A stretch of DNA of 64,000 bases, from assembly GCA_947579605.1 (NCBI GenBank), contig OX388305.1:27293542-27357541 (forward strand), given 5' to 3'. The DNA is from Athripsodes cinereus. Lineage: Eukaryota > Arthropoda > Insecta > Trichoptera > Leptoceridae. A program made the position numbers and the translations under genes. A model generated the notes under the pieces. That model was not told the DNA's origin and searched no databases. It worked only from the letters and a program-made list of their open reading frames with translations. Shown here one piece after another: positions 12,801 to 24,218 of this stretch. Numbering within the stretch: position 1 is the stretch's first letter; every line of letters starts with the position of its first letter.

Positions 12801-15428
12801 TGTTTAAAGAAGACGTCAAATCACTAGCAATTCATAAATAATTTCAAGATTTATAAACTACACGAACTGCAACAGTCCATCAGTTTAAAGTGAAAATTTC
12901 AATCTCAAACTTTAAAATGGAAGACTGCAAAACATGTACGCTCGACAGACTAAGAAAAGGAGAAATTATAGTGACAATATCACAATGAATGGTGAAATAA
13001 CATATATTATGTATAGATAGGTATAGTAGTTATATGCCTGTGTAAGTGAGTATGATGGAGGTGAGATGTTATTAGTGGGTAATAATATTTGATTATTGTA
13101 AGGTACCAAGGTATATATATATTTATTATAAATTCCACATTAATATACGCTACAGTGGCTCGATTTACTATAACTGAATATATAAGATGGGAGGTGATAA
13201 GGAAGTCCTAAGTGGAGACACAGAACACAAGAGCAAGGAGGTCGGATGAAAGGCGCACTGCAACTACACATACATCTAATAAAATGTACATACATATATG
13301 TAAATATATGTATTCCCAGCAAATCATACTTCATACACACATACACACACATAAATATATAACATATGAATAATGAAAAAACAGTGAAAGAGTGACAAGG
13401 AACAGATTGTTACCTATCACTGGTTACATAACTATGTAGCTCGATGGTGGCCTGACAGTACTACAGACAGGACTAGTACAACATCTACATTCCTATTGGT
13501 GTTATATGCAATGGAGTAATTCTATATTACTAATAACTAATTATAAAGAGGAATTAAATGCACTTAAAACATTTTACTATTATAATTCATACAAGATACA
13601 ACATGTCTGAAGCAGCAACCAGCAAAGAAAAGTGTCCAGGACTGTCCTTAATCTCACATTATCTCCAGCCTTCACTCCGCTATAAGTTTACTACAATCCT
13701 ACTTCTGTTTCACGCACAACTGGCATACATCTCGCTCTCGCTAGCAGACACAGACATGCGTCATCTCTCCTAACAGTCAACAGATAGATAGGTTGTTTGT
13801 TTGTTTGTTCAGTTGTTATAATGAAACAGTGTAGATAAAGCGTAGAATAGCAAGGTATGCAACAATACGGTGGAGAGGGTGTATGTAGTAGCAGTAGTAG
13901 GTAGATAAGCCTAATAATATTCTCTTGTATTATATATCACAACACAACAGGTGTTTTACAGAGACTCTGCTCTGCTTCATATTCACAGCAGCTGTATTAA
14001 TATAATCATCTGTACATCACAATACACAATGTATGGACGCACACCTAGTAGTAAAATAATGCTGGTCGGTGCGCTCCCATCAGGAACTCATATATATGTG
14101 TAACTCTTATGTAAACGAATAAGGTAATATAATATTTGTATCATAATGACTTGTATAAAGATTTGAGTAACTCCTTTGAGTGAAGTCCTTTAGTAATATC
14201 ACAATCTGTTTGTTCACACACAGCTGCGTGGGAGGGTACGCTGAGATAGCTGATAGCTGAGTATCGTAATGGTACATCTACATCATATCGTACTATATAC
14301 TTCCTCACTGACAATCCTCCCTATGCTGTGTGCTCACTATATACACATCAACATTTTATTAGGTATTATTACAATCTTATTATCCATATAAAATAACTTA
14401 CAAAAAAATAGTATTTTTAATATTACATAGTCAAATACGGCGGATAATCAAATCCAATTTGAAAACAATTCAGGCCCAATACATTCTCATTGGCTCACAT
14501 TGGATTGGAGCGCTGCGCACGATGGCATCACAGCCGCCTCACAAGAGCTTCGGGTGTCTCTCTGCCAGCTCTAGACACACAAAGGCTACTGCACTCTTCA
14601 CACCACCCGTGACATTCACTAATGTACAATCACAATCCTATATATTAAGTCCTAAACCTAGGGTTTCCTTTAAGAATATAATCATAATATATATATATAT
14701 ATATATTATGTATATATAATAATAATAATATAATATCGTTTAAATAAATTTATCGATACGACTCTTCATATCTTTCATATGTTAATTCAATCATAATATA
14801 TTATTAAATTTCCTTTTCAAGGTGACGTAATAGTAATAATTAATAAAGAGATACATTTATTACAATCATAATCATTAATAATCATAATAATAAATTTAAA
14901 ATAAAAAAACAACATAAACATGTCAAGGTATAAAAATGCAATTCACATGTATGTAGGACATAGTGTTCACATTTGTTTTGTTAGTATCTATCTATCAGCA
15001 GAGAGTATCACCATTCATTCTATATATTATCTACTTCTCTTCCTTCAAAACGATTGAAGTAACTGGTTAATTAGTTAACTGGTTCTTATAATATTATTAT
15101 CAATGTAAAGTGCAAATAAAATATATTAGTTACTTTAAGACACTTCACAGTCTCAATTAGTTGATATTAAACTGTTGTACAAGACAATAGAATGGAATGT
15201 GCGGTGAAGTGTTGCAGAACCAAACACACTGAAGATCAGGTGGACTTATGAGGCATACGGGCATAGGCGAGACAGTAACAAAACATATGTGAAATGAGAA
15301 TATGTCCGAGTAATATAATAATAATATGTATGTAATGGTGTATTGTATCGCATGTAGTTGGTATGTAGTGAGGGTAGTTGTGTGGTGGATCATGTAGACA
15401 GGTGTCAGGTGATCCGAATGTTAAGGTG
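9840..15428. other. transposon-free, AT-rich noncoding stretch; possible long 3'UTR
   Basis: I see no coding frame or transposon here. It is rich in TATATG, TAGGTA and CACACC runs, has an (AT) run at 14683-14716, and a short GC-richer block at about 14480-14560. It follows directly, on the minus strand, the stop codon at 15429. Minus-strand AATAAA hexamers occur, among others at about 9926 and 10054 near the low-coordinate edge. This would fit a long 3'UTR of the CCCH gene, without proof. Confidence 0.35.
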
Positions 15429-15553
15429 CTATGGTGCGGCAGGGGGCAAGGGCACTGGTATGTGGTAGTATCTGCACATTCTCCGATTGCAGCGACCACC
15501 AGCAGCATCCCGACACACAGCTACACCACCATCCTCCACTGCTAGGGACCCGC
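15429..15553 (-). CDS. CCCH zinc-finger terminal exon with stop
   Basis: Acceptor ggtgttgcag; the first two bases finish a split glycine codon from the exon ending at 20317. The remaining 40 codons read GSLAVEDGGVA, then VCRDAAGGRCNRRMCRYYH (C-X7-C-X4-C-X3-H), IPVPLPPAAP and a TAG stop. The arrangement finger, about 15-residue linker with a V-x-V approach, finger, then HxP matches the tandem pair of muscleblind (VTVCMDYIKGRC..CKYFHPP in MBNL), but the sequence is clearly diverged from the canonical pairs in the same window. Predicted role: binding structured or GC-containing RNA, by analogy only. No poly(A) site was assigned; everything downstream to about 10 kb could be its 3'UTR. Confidence 0.7.
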
Positions 15554-15690
15554 CTGCAACACCAAATAATATTAAAACATTATAGAGTTTATCACATTTA
15601 GACAGTATACAATGCTAGTTTACAATGCTAAGTTTAGCTGATAAAATTACTTCTGTGCACTTCTCCATCTCTAATCTTTATGTAAACACA

Positions 15691-17761
15691 TATCGTCGGT
15701 CTATCTTGTAAGCCACGTAAATCCCGATTTGGCCAAAAGTGACTATTTGATGCCAATCAAATGTACAGTTGATCCCTCACCACTGTGTGAAACTTTTATT
15801 TTCAAATTATTGAAATTGTTTCAAAAAATGGTCATCAAAAAAACACACAAATCCAGTCCATAGAACAATATAATTTGCAAACCTCTCAAATCCCAATTTA
15901 CGCGCCTTTTGTATGACAGATATTGGTTGAGAGTTGCTGTCTGGTATACATTTCTTTGCATTGTGATTCATTTTGACTATTAAGAGTGTATTCAGAAGTT
16001 TCGGTGTTGTTTTTCTAGAGAAATGTTTCTAAAAAGTAGAGTTGAATGAGAATAATCAGTATTTTGAAAAAAATATCAAGAAATAAGAGATTAAATAAAA
16101 ATAGATCAATTAACAAAGAAAGAAAATTTGCAACGTTAGATGACGATGAGCGGAGAAGTATATTTGCTGATTTTTGGTCCATTAACTGGGACCAAAAGAC
16201 GACTTTTATAAACATGATGGTTAAGTCAGTAAAACAGATAATATTATTCGCTGGTGGATTCACATAGATATATTATGTGTACTTTTTAATTATCTTCCTA
16301 AAAATGAAGACAATATTATAGTGTGCAAAATAATGTATTGAACACACTTGGAATAGGGGAATGATCGGTCAAAAATCGGATAGAAAATTTTAGGAATTTT
16401 GAAGTTTCCAAAATATCTCAACATTAATTTGTGGAGAAAAATGATTAACTTAAGAATATTATTAATCAATTGTTTTCACTATAATTCCATTATGTAGGGC
16501 TACTTCATCCGAACCTTATCTCTTTCCAAAATGGCGTTCTAAGTTACATTTAGGTAATTTAATAAAAAAAATGGTTCAGCTATTTCAATTTAAGTTTTAC
16601 AAAGGCTCGAGAAAAGGAAAACATATCCTTTTTCAAACTTAAAAAGGACAAATGCAAGACATGTGTCCATATTTGCGAACAGTGTTATTATTTCGAGATT
16701 TAGCTCAAAAAATTAAATTTGTCAAACCTATAATACAAAACCAAATTGATTTTTCATTATTTTTGTCTTGACGATTTGACCATTTCACAAAATATGGTTT
16801 TCCAGGGACATAAATGTGCCAGCAGAATTTATACATATGTGCAAGTTTGAATGTAAATATATGAGACGTCCAGTGTAGAATTTTTGAATTTTGACAAATT
16901 TTTAATAATCAACAGTGTCTCATTTCTTGAAAACTTTACACCTGGGGAGAAAAGTTAAGGATTCAGTTGTGTATAATAAAATATAAATTATAATTCTAGA
17001 TACCTGAGCAATTCGACAACAAATATTGTATCATAGCCTCATTTGTGTCGGAGAATGTATGACGATTTGAAAGAGTTGAAAAGGATATTACCAAAGGATT
17101 TAATTACTTACTATAACCATTTATAACATTGAAACAGATTATAGGCGGATAGGTGTTGAGCACATTGAACAGGAGAGCATGCATGAGGAATTACAGGAGA
17201 CTTGTCTCTATAAGGAGGATGTTTAGATTTAAGTTTTATCAAATAGTCTATGTATTGTAATGTCTGTATAATTATTGTTAAATAAAATAAATAAAAAAAA
17301 AAATTCTATGACAGTGACGGAAGCGAAAGATGTGGCGCTCGATCCTTTTTGCCTACCCCATGAGAAAAGAGGTGTGATGGTATGTATGTATGTAAAAAAA
17401 TATGTATGTATGTAAGAAATAATATTTTTCATCTTAAAATTATAAATTAAGTTCTTGTTTCACTTTGATGTTCTTGTTTTTCCATACTAATACTCTTTGT
17501 AAAACTAATAAATCCCGTTCCAGTAGGTACTAGAGAGTTAAGAGTGAAAAACTCTTAAATCCAAATTATTGAAAAAAATGTATGAACGCATTTATATTTT
17601 TGATTATTTTTAATACAAATCATACGCATTGGATAATAATTATTAAATGTAGTTGTTTAAATTTTAAAATTCCTCCCCATTTTAATAATAAATAGTTTTA
17701 ACCTTCTCCTGTAAAAAATGTAAATTTGAATATATGAGGTTTACAAGATAGACCGTCGATA
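15691..17761. mobile_element. TA-flanked inverted-repeat transposon of unknown family, about 2.07 kb
   Basis: The ends TATCGTCGGTCTATCTTGTA (left) and, reversed, TATCGACGGTCTATCTTGTA (right) match over about 24 bp with few differences and start with TA. Inside, a 73-codon plus-strand frame (16046-16267) reads SINKERKFATLDDDERRSIF, FADFWSINWDQKTTFINMMV, resembling the N-terminal part of uncharacterised insect transposon-associated proteins; I cannot name the family. LINE-like 3' debris with an A-rich end occurs near 17150-17300. Confidence 0.6.
16046..16267 (+). pseudogene. transposon-associated ORF fragment, family not identified
   Basis: A 73-codon frame inside the inverted-repeat element. 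Basic N-terminus (KKISRNKRLNKNRS), then LDDDERRSIFADFWSINWDQ and a hydrophobic end. The ERRxIFxxFWxxxWDxK pattern looks like a short domain I associate with insect repeat proteins, but I cannot assign a function. It is far shorter than a transposase, so it is probably the remains of one. Confidence 0.35.
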
Positions 17762-18081
17762 TTTAAAATAATCATATTAACCCTAGGCCCTTATTCTGCG
17801 GCACCATGGACTCTTCATATATAATAACATTGGTGGATCCATGAATACTCCCATGTGTGAGATATTAATACCAAATTATTTGTCTCATCAAGCTACATCT
17901 ACCTCTATGCTGAAATAACCTCTATGCTGAGATATACATGGAAAAGTTATTGAGAGAAATTACATTTCTAACTTGCTGCTTTTTCTAGGATATTTTGTGA
18001 AAATTCACATGTAAATGATTATGTATAATTTTTAAATCGTGCCTAGTAATTCAACATTCAATAGAGAATTTTGAAGATACC

Positions 18082-18800
18082 TTATTTATTTATTTATTTC
18101 ATATCTTTACGGCGTTAGCCTTTGGCATGTTAACAATCATATTAAAAACAAAAAAACAGCAAAAAACTACACAATGAATTTGTCATATCAAGAACAATAT
18201 TACAGGTAAAATAAGTGTAAGTGAAACAATTTTAAGTCAATCAAAATTATTCAAATATGTCATTGTAAATAGAGGATTTATAAATATATAGTCATACAGG
18301 TAAAATAAGTGCAAGTGAGATAATTATCTAATATTTTTATCTATTTGCTTAGATCTGATATGTTCTATTTCTTCCTAATAATTTTTATATAGAGTGACAT
18401 CTGAATTTGTAGTCAGTCAAGTCAATCAAAAATATTTAATAAAGTCATTCATTGTAAATATAGGATTTATATACATATATAGTCACACAGGCAAAATAAG
18501 TATAAGTGAGATAATTATCTAATATTTTTATCTATTTGCTTAGATCTGATATGTTCTATTTCTTCCTAATAATTTTTATATAGAGTGACATCTGAATTTG
18601 TATAGAAAATTTTTGTCATGTCTGTATAAATTGAAATTGGTAAAACCTAGTTCGGAAGAGCAATACACGAGTCCAGCCATGTTTCAGTTAGAAGAATAAC
18701 ATTAGGTACATTCAAAGACGGCCTGGACTGACGAAGCTCGATAAGCTTCGTTATCATGCGGCGAATATTTTGGTGGAACAGGTGAGTTATTTGAAAAACT
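18082..18800 (-). mobile_element. internally deleted LINE with endonuclease start joined to 3' tail
   Basis: On the minus strand, 18790-18640 reads LFHQNIRRMITKLIELRQ and then VILLTETWLDSCI, the first motifs (N.R....K; TETWL) of an APE-type endonuclease. The rest of ORF2 is missing; it continues into a non-coding part ending at 18082 with a (AAATA) tail next to TTTACGGCGTTAGCCTTTGG. The same 3' tail type appears at about 28611 and, reversed, at about 38560. Confidence 0.65.
18236..18602. repeat. tandem duplication of about 185-190 bp
   Basis: Two adjacent copies start GTCAATCAAAA at 18236 and 18421 and both end in GTGACATCTGAATTTGTA. They share long identical stretches (ATAATTATCTAATATTTTTA, TGCTTAGATCTGATATG). 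It lies in the 3' part of the deleted LINE. Confidence 0.85.
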
Positions 18801-18998
18801 TGATTTTATTTATTTATTTTAATAGAATAATTTTATAATAACTAATAATTTTAATTTAACTTATAAGAATAATTAATAATTTCATAATAACTTAAAAGAA
18901 TGAATCAAACAAACACAAAATATTATTTATGCTACAAAATCTTGATAAATGCGCATAGGAGGTTTTGTGAATTCATCCATGATAAACATTATCTATTT

Positions 18999-19618
18999 CG
19001 TTGCCGTGGAGGTGAAGTGATCCAGGCCACGCTTTTTTGAAAAATGAGTTAAGTATGCAGTTTTGTTCAGAAAACCACGGTGAACATAATGGTGAAGAGA
19101 AATAAGTGATTTGATATTCTTAAAGGGCATTTTTGGAAGATTTTAAAGAGATGTCAAGTATTTTTACATCATTTCAAGTGTGTGTTAGAGCATTTCACTA
19201 ACAAATAGTTCAATTAAATTATAGAAGTGAAAAGATCCAAGCCGCATAGCGCCTAACTTTCCATACAAATTTTTTACAGGTGGATCTTTCTCAGCTCAGA
19301 AGTGAAAAGATCCAAGCCGCATAGCGCCTAACTTTCCAACAACTTTTTTACGCTGGATCTTTCTCAGCTACAGTGGTGAAATAACCCAAGTGATAAATTC
19401 GTGTTTACTTCTAAAATATAAAAATTCTTTAATATTTTGTTATTTATATTAGTGGAATATGTGATCAGGAATATTGTTTCAAAATTTTAGCGAAATCCAT
19501 GCAAAAATAACTTAGTTATTGTCAGATTAGTATTTTCGGATGTGACAGCGTAACTTCAACACCCTTTTTCTCGGAATGTCTGTCTTGTGGGTTAGATCAC
19601 TTCACATCCACGGCAACG
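18999..19618. mobile_element. inverted-repeat element with internal iterated motif, 620 bp
   Basis: Termini CGTTGCCGTGGAGGTGAAGT and, reversed, CGTTGCCGTGGATGTGAAGT extend to GATC (about 24 bp, one mismatch). ATTT stands on both sides and may be a short target duplication. The subterminal motif GTGAAGTGATCCAGGCC recurs inside as AGTGAAAAGATCCAAGCC twice, within two 75-bp tandem units (19224 and 19299), each with a TGGATC counter-repeat. Non-coding. Confidence 0.75.
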
Positions 19619-19977
19619 ATTTTTACAATGACAATAAAAAAATACAATTAAACAATCATTCTCAAAACATTATGGAAGAGCGTAGGACAAAGCTAAAAAA
19701 GACAAAACTAAATAAAAGATATCATTGAGTTTGTCTTGGTTCTAATTAGCTTCTAATCGTCCATCCACATTTTTAAGTGATATGAAACTTGGAATCTAAA
19801 TATCAGCTTATGCTCTTCATCCACAACAATATTGCATTAAATTTGGATAACAAAATATTCAGAATGGGTTGCAAACCTCATTGCTGAGTTTTAGTTATAA
19901 AATGCCTTTATTTTAATAAGACCTGCCTTCTACAGCCACTTGAAAACTTATAGGAAGAGAGTGGGAGACCAACCAGG

Positions 19978-20158
19978 AGTTCGTCGGTAGCCTGGAGGTA
20001 GAGTCTCGGCCCCGTGAACATGGGGTCCGTGGTTCGATCCCAGATGCCGGCAACTCCCCTTTCACGACACAAGCTTTTAGTAGCTTACTGTGAAAGGTGT
20101 ATAAGGTTGTATTTGGGTTTATAACCAAACCCAGATATATCTTTAAAAAAAAAAAATC
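19978..20158 (+). mobile_element. tRNA-derived SINE, copy 2 (full length)
   Basis: Full-length member: tRNA-like head GTTCGTCGGTAGCCTGGAGG (A-box like) with GGTCCGTGGTTCGATCCC (B box), then the shared body (CCTTTCACGACACAAGCTTT, GTGAAAGGTGTATAAGG, GTATTTGGGTTTATAA) and an A-run. It ends in intronic sequence between the two CCCH exons, 150 bp from the donor of the exon ending at 20317. Confidence 0.85.
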
Positions 20159-20316
20159 TTTGCCGGGCTCTCCACGCGACATATATATTTATTAAATAAA
20201 AAAATATATCAAGTTATTGACAATCAGAACCTCATTTTAAGTCTAAAAATCTACTAAGAAGTTGTTATAGTGTAAAGACAGAAGAGAATAATAAGATAAT
20301 GACGCGTGATAGTTAC

Positions 20317-20401
20317 CTTCCCGCACATGGACAAACTTGCAGGTGGGACGGGTACATCCTTGTCCATTAAAATCTGGGCACACCGGGAGGGTGTCCAGTA
20401 A
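20317..20401 (-). CDS. CCCH zinc-finger exon of an uncertain gene (muscleblind-type finger)
   Basis: This 85-nt exon has acceptor ttatgttttgcag and donor gtaact. It encodes LLDTLP, then VCPDFNGQGCTRPTCKFVH (C-X7-C-X4-C-X3-H), then VRE, and ends on the first base of a glycine codon. The next downstream exon on the same strand (15553) starts with GC, completing that codon exactly and leading into a second CCCH finger. The phase match plus two well-formed fingers makes a real spliced gene likely. The finger resembles both muscleblind and the second finger of ZC3H10-like proteins (CxDFxNxxCxRPxCxFxH). Which gene it belongs to is open: a third finger pair of muscleblind, or a separate small CCCH gene. 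The transposons between this exon and the next are all within the intron. Confidence 0.72.
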
Positions 20402-21539
20402 CTGCAAAACATAACAGAAGAGATATTACAAGGTGGGAATAGTGAGGGTGTATTGTCACTCATACCTATTTGTAATGTACATACAGTAGTAGGTGGAACA
20501 CGTACAACACAGACATACAAACAAGTATATAGATCCTCACAACATTGTCCCCGAGCATTAATACTCTTCTTCAATAAAACTGTCTTGTCTTGTCCTGTCT
20601 AACATATTATTCATATTATCACTTCTTAAGTATGCTGAATGGTAAAAGTATAGAGGAAGGAGAGAGCAAAATAAACATACAACAGCCTCGTGTGGGCGCC
20701 CGGCGCCATACATACCAGGCACCCCACACCACATTCTAATACGTATATTATTGTCCATTCCAGATCGACAAATTAAAATATCAAGCAAAAATAAAATGAA
20801 ATGCATTCCCGATAATTTCATTACAAATTTTAATTTACACATAGATATGTATGCAAAGTGTATTAATTAAGGAACATTAAGTAAGTAAGTACTGTATATA
20901 CAAGAAAGATTAAGTACTACATTGCGAATTAGAATGAAATTGAAACGATTGTAGCAAAATAATAATAAAATACATAAGAGAGAAGAGATAATGCTGGACA
21001 TTAGCAACACTCAGTAAAACCTCAACTCGGTTGTTTTAAACAGTAGGGAACTAACTATGTAAAAGCAATAGGCCAATGGGTTAATTGGAAATATCAACCT
21101 AAGAGAGAAGCAATAATGTTTGGAGAAGCTTACTAATAAATCAACACATTACTGGAGCGTGAAACTAAAAGCGCATGGCCCACACGCAGGCAACAGGCCA
21201 CTGTGGGAGCAAAGGCACTCCCTCGGATTGGCTGGGCGAGTGTTCTATCAACCTGTGGGATATGGAGGCACTAGGCACTAGGTAGTATTAGCCACTTAGA
21301 AGCATAATAAAAAAGTATCTACTTACATTTATTTAGTTATAAGCGATTACATTATATCCATGACACAAAACAGGCGAGGCGGGGTTGTGTGTGAGATGGA
21401 AAAGAACAACACAAACCATGTGTATGTATGTGTGTGAGAGAAAGAGAGAGAGAGAGAGCACACTGGGGCTGGGAAGTGGGATAGGGACATGGTACAGGGG
21501 TTGGGGTGTGAGGTGTCCGCGGGGCGAGGGGCGTGGTAC
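20402..21539. other. intron with one moderately GC-rich block
   Basis: No coding frame of note. The 21170-21260 portion (GCATGGCCCACACGCAGG.., GGATTGGCTGGGCGAG) is less AT-rich and contains an inverted CCAAT box, so it might be a regulatory element. A GA-rich microsatellite lies at about 21431-21456 and carries an apparent ORF that is not supported. Confidence 0.4.
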
Positions 21540-21587
21540 CTGTCCCCGTTCATCAGTGTAGTGCACGTGGTTGGCATTCAGGGGCAC
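21540..21587 (-). CDS. possible 48-nt exon preceding the extra CCCH pair
   Basis: Candidate exon of 16 codons, VPLNANHVHYTDERGQ, between an acceptor ending cctacag and a donor gtacca, phase 0 at both ends, so it would join in frame to LLDTLPVC at 20401. Being phase 0 at its 5' end it could also accept any of the muscleblind exons. The acceptor lacks a good pyrimidine tract, and no similarity is recognised, so this is a prediction from phase and splice dinucleotides only. Confidence 0.4.
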
Positions 21588-23569
21588 CTGTAGGTCCCCA
21601 CTCCCGCCTTACCAGAGTGTGCATGTGTCGACGCGCCACAACCACACACATACACACCCGCACCCACACCCACACCACAAGGAATGGGTTAAGTGATTAT
21701 TTGTTATATTGCCAAACACACACCATGTCATCGTGGAAGGAGACATGAAACAAAAAGCATTATTATTAAAATCATGCCACTGCTGAAATATATCTCATTA
21801 GGTACGTAATATATACATAATACAACATTTAACAATTCCATGCTGAAAATAAAATAAATAAAATAATATATTTACCATGAAGCTTCACATTTTATCAATT
21901 TGCCAATAATAAGCCTAGAATGATATATTAGGTGTATACGGTATGGTATAGGCGAGCAACTTTACATTGAAACAGAAATCTTAACTTGTTTATACTGTAA
22001 ACATATAGTGAGTTCTTGTCTTGCCTCGGTGTCAGAAGCTTCACATACATATAACATGGGTGGGGTGATTGGTGATCATATCATATCTGATAAAGATACA
22101 CAACACAATACAGTACAAGTTGTACGATGCAATATAGATTACTCACATTACACACGTACCTACACGTAGGTAATGTAGTTACAACAAGCAGTGTCGATTT
22201 GTTGCCTAGCTGGTGTGTATGCACACTACTCATGGTACATAGACATCACACGGCATAGCTGGGCACAGAGCGCAGCACACCACAGACAACTCTACTACAA
22301 GAGGCTAGTGTAAAGGTGAGTGAAGCGACTAATTAGCTCTGCAACAGTACGTTAGCTGTGCCCTTCCAGTGGGTAGTGGGCACCGAGTACCAGGCAGCAA
22401 ACGCCAGACACACTCTGCCACCGGCGTAGCCCTCAATCCTTCTCCTGGCAGTCATAGTAGAGTCTACTAGTTGCACCATATAATACATCCTACTAACTTA
22501 ACTCACAACAAACTCTCATTTTTCAGCCCTGTTACTTTACTAACATAGTAACTCAATACTCATCTACCAGCGCTACTAACTACTAACTCAATCTGAACAA
22601 GCACAAAACAAAAACAAAACATATTGCTAGTGTCATTATGTGATATACTTATTATCATGCACCTCACATATTATTAACGTGTTTTTATTTAATTGACACC
22701 TTTACACCAAGATTATTTTAATAATAGTTATTTTAAATGATAATGTCACCAATGTGTAAAAAAAGAACACTGTTCAGATTATTTATGAGCACTAGTCTCT
22801 AGAAACTTGTGCTCATAGATTCCAATAGATAAAGTTTAAGGGCAACACATAATACTAAAGAGTTAAATACAAACAATGCTCTTCTCTTACACAACAAATG
22901 AGTTTGGAATGATTAAGATGGAAAACTGAATAATTTTATCAATATTATTGTAAATCATGAAAAATATATAACATAACACATACTTATGTATGTAGGTGTA
23001 ATTGGTTATAGCAGCGTGATGTGATATTTAAAAATAATAAAAACAAATATAGCAAAATAACAAACAAAATGTATGATAACCACTTAACATTTGGTACTGA
23101 TTTATAAAGAGATAATAAAAGTTGCTAGATTAATCAACATAAGTAACAGGTATAGTGGACAAAGGAAGGTATTAAAAACTGAAAGCTGTGCAACTGAAAA
23201 ATGAAACTATAGCTAATGCAGTAGGTACTCTGTACTGTTATACAAGAGCAAAATACAAAAAACAAATACCTGGGCAATGGGTTGAATACTTAGTCTAGTC
23301 CATGCTACATTAGGTGTTTGTTAGGAGGCACTGCATTTAACTCCTTAGCCTTACAAGCGGCAGTGCCATACAAGCTGATGGTAGTGAGGACTGCAGTGAT
23401 ACACAACATAATAACATGACGGATACGCAGGTACAGTACAGTACAGTAAATCTATCATAATATATTGTGTACATATATACATATACACACAATATATACA
23501 TATACACCTACCTATATCTACATATACATATATATGTAGATATAGGCAGGTAACTATAACTCTAACTGA

Positions 23570-23674
23570 CAATGCCATATCCCCTGGCCACACTACTCTC
23601 TCATAGTCTGGTGTAGCTGTTAGCTCCTCAACGCTACAGTGTGCGTGCAGATAGACTCCCTCACTTGACTCCAT
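23570..23674 (-). other. possible first coding exon (weak)
   Basis: A minus-strand open segment starts with ATG in a good insect initiation context (GGCAAATGG) and reads MESSEGVYLHAHCSVEEL and on to GDMALS, followed by GTTAGA, which could act as a poor donor in phase 0 leading to the exon at 21587. Base composition is less AT-rich than the flanks. Nothing in the peptide is recognised. It is recorded because the extra CCCH exons need a start somewhere if they are not part of muscleblind. Confidence 0.15.
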
Positions 23675-24218
23675 TTGCCCCCCTCCTCAATGTACTGCAC
23701 TGGATACTATGCACTAAACGCACAGTGATTCTACACCAACCATACTCGGCAGTATACTCTTCTACATTCTGATTATTCATTGTGTGCGTGCTGGGATACA
23801 CATGTGATCAGTACTGGTAAGTTTATAACAAAACACAGTTGTATGTATGTGCAGATTGATAATTAGACCACAAGATCGAGACTGGGCAGAGACAATGTTA
23901 CAACAGTGTGGTGTGTACGGTAACGGTACACTATATAAGTTTGTATTAGGTGGGTACTTATAGGTCTACATATGGATAGTATTAGATTGTATTAGAAGGT
24001 ATAGTGACTGCAGTCCACCATGTCCACATTGTCCAATACACACACACAACTCTACAGGTAGTATATAATTAGGTATGTTATTTCACAAGCAGCAGATCTC
24101 TATAAGTAAATGCGCACTTGTGTGTGAATGTGTGTGTAAATATGTATGTGTGTAACACAACACCTAGTGTATGCAGACGCAGTGTACATATCATAGATAT
24201 AATAAGTATACCCACCTG

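Noticed and set aside
14459..14719. 86-codon plus-strand frame MASQPPHKS...
   Set aside because: No similarity, ends in an AT microsatellite, and the composition is explained by a short GC-rich block; too weak to call a gene.
19978..20055. tRNA gene at the start of the SINE
   Set aside because: The tRNA-like head has A and B boxes but is followed by the same body in several copies and does not form a convincing full cloverleaf; it is a SINE head.
21533..21748. Plus-strand frame across the 48-nt candidate exon
   Set aside because: Contains a CACACA microsatellite translation; no support.
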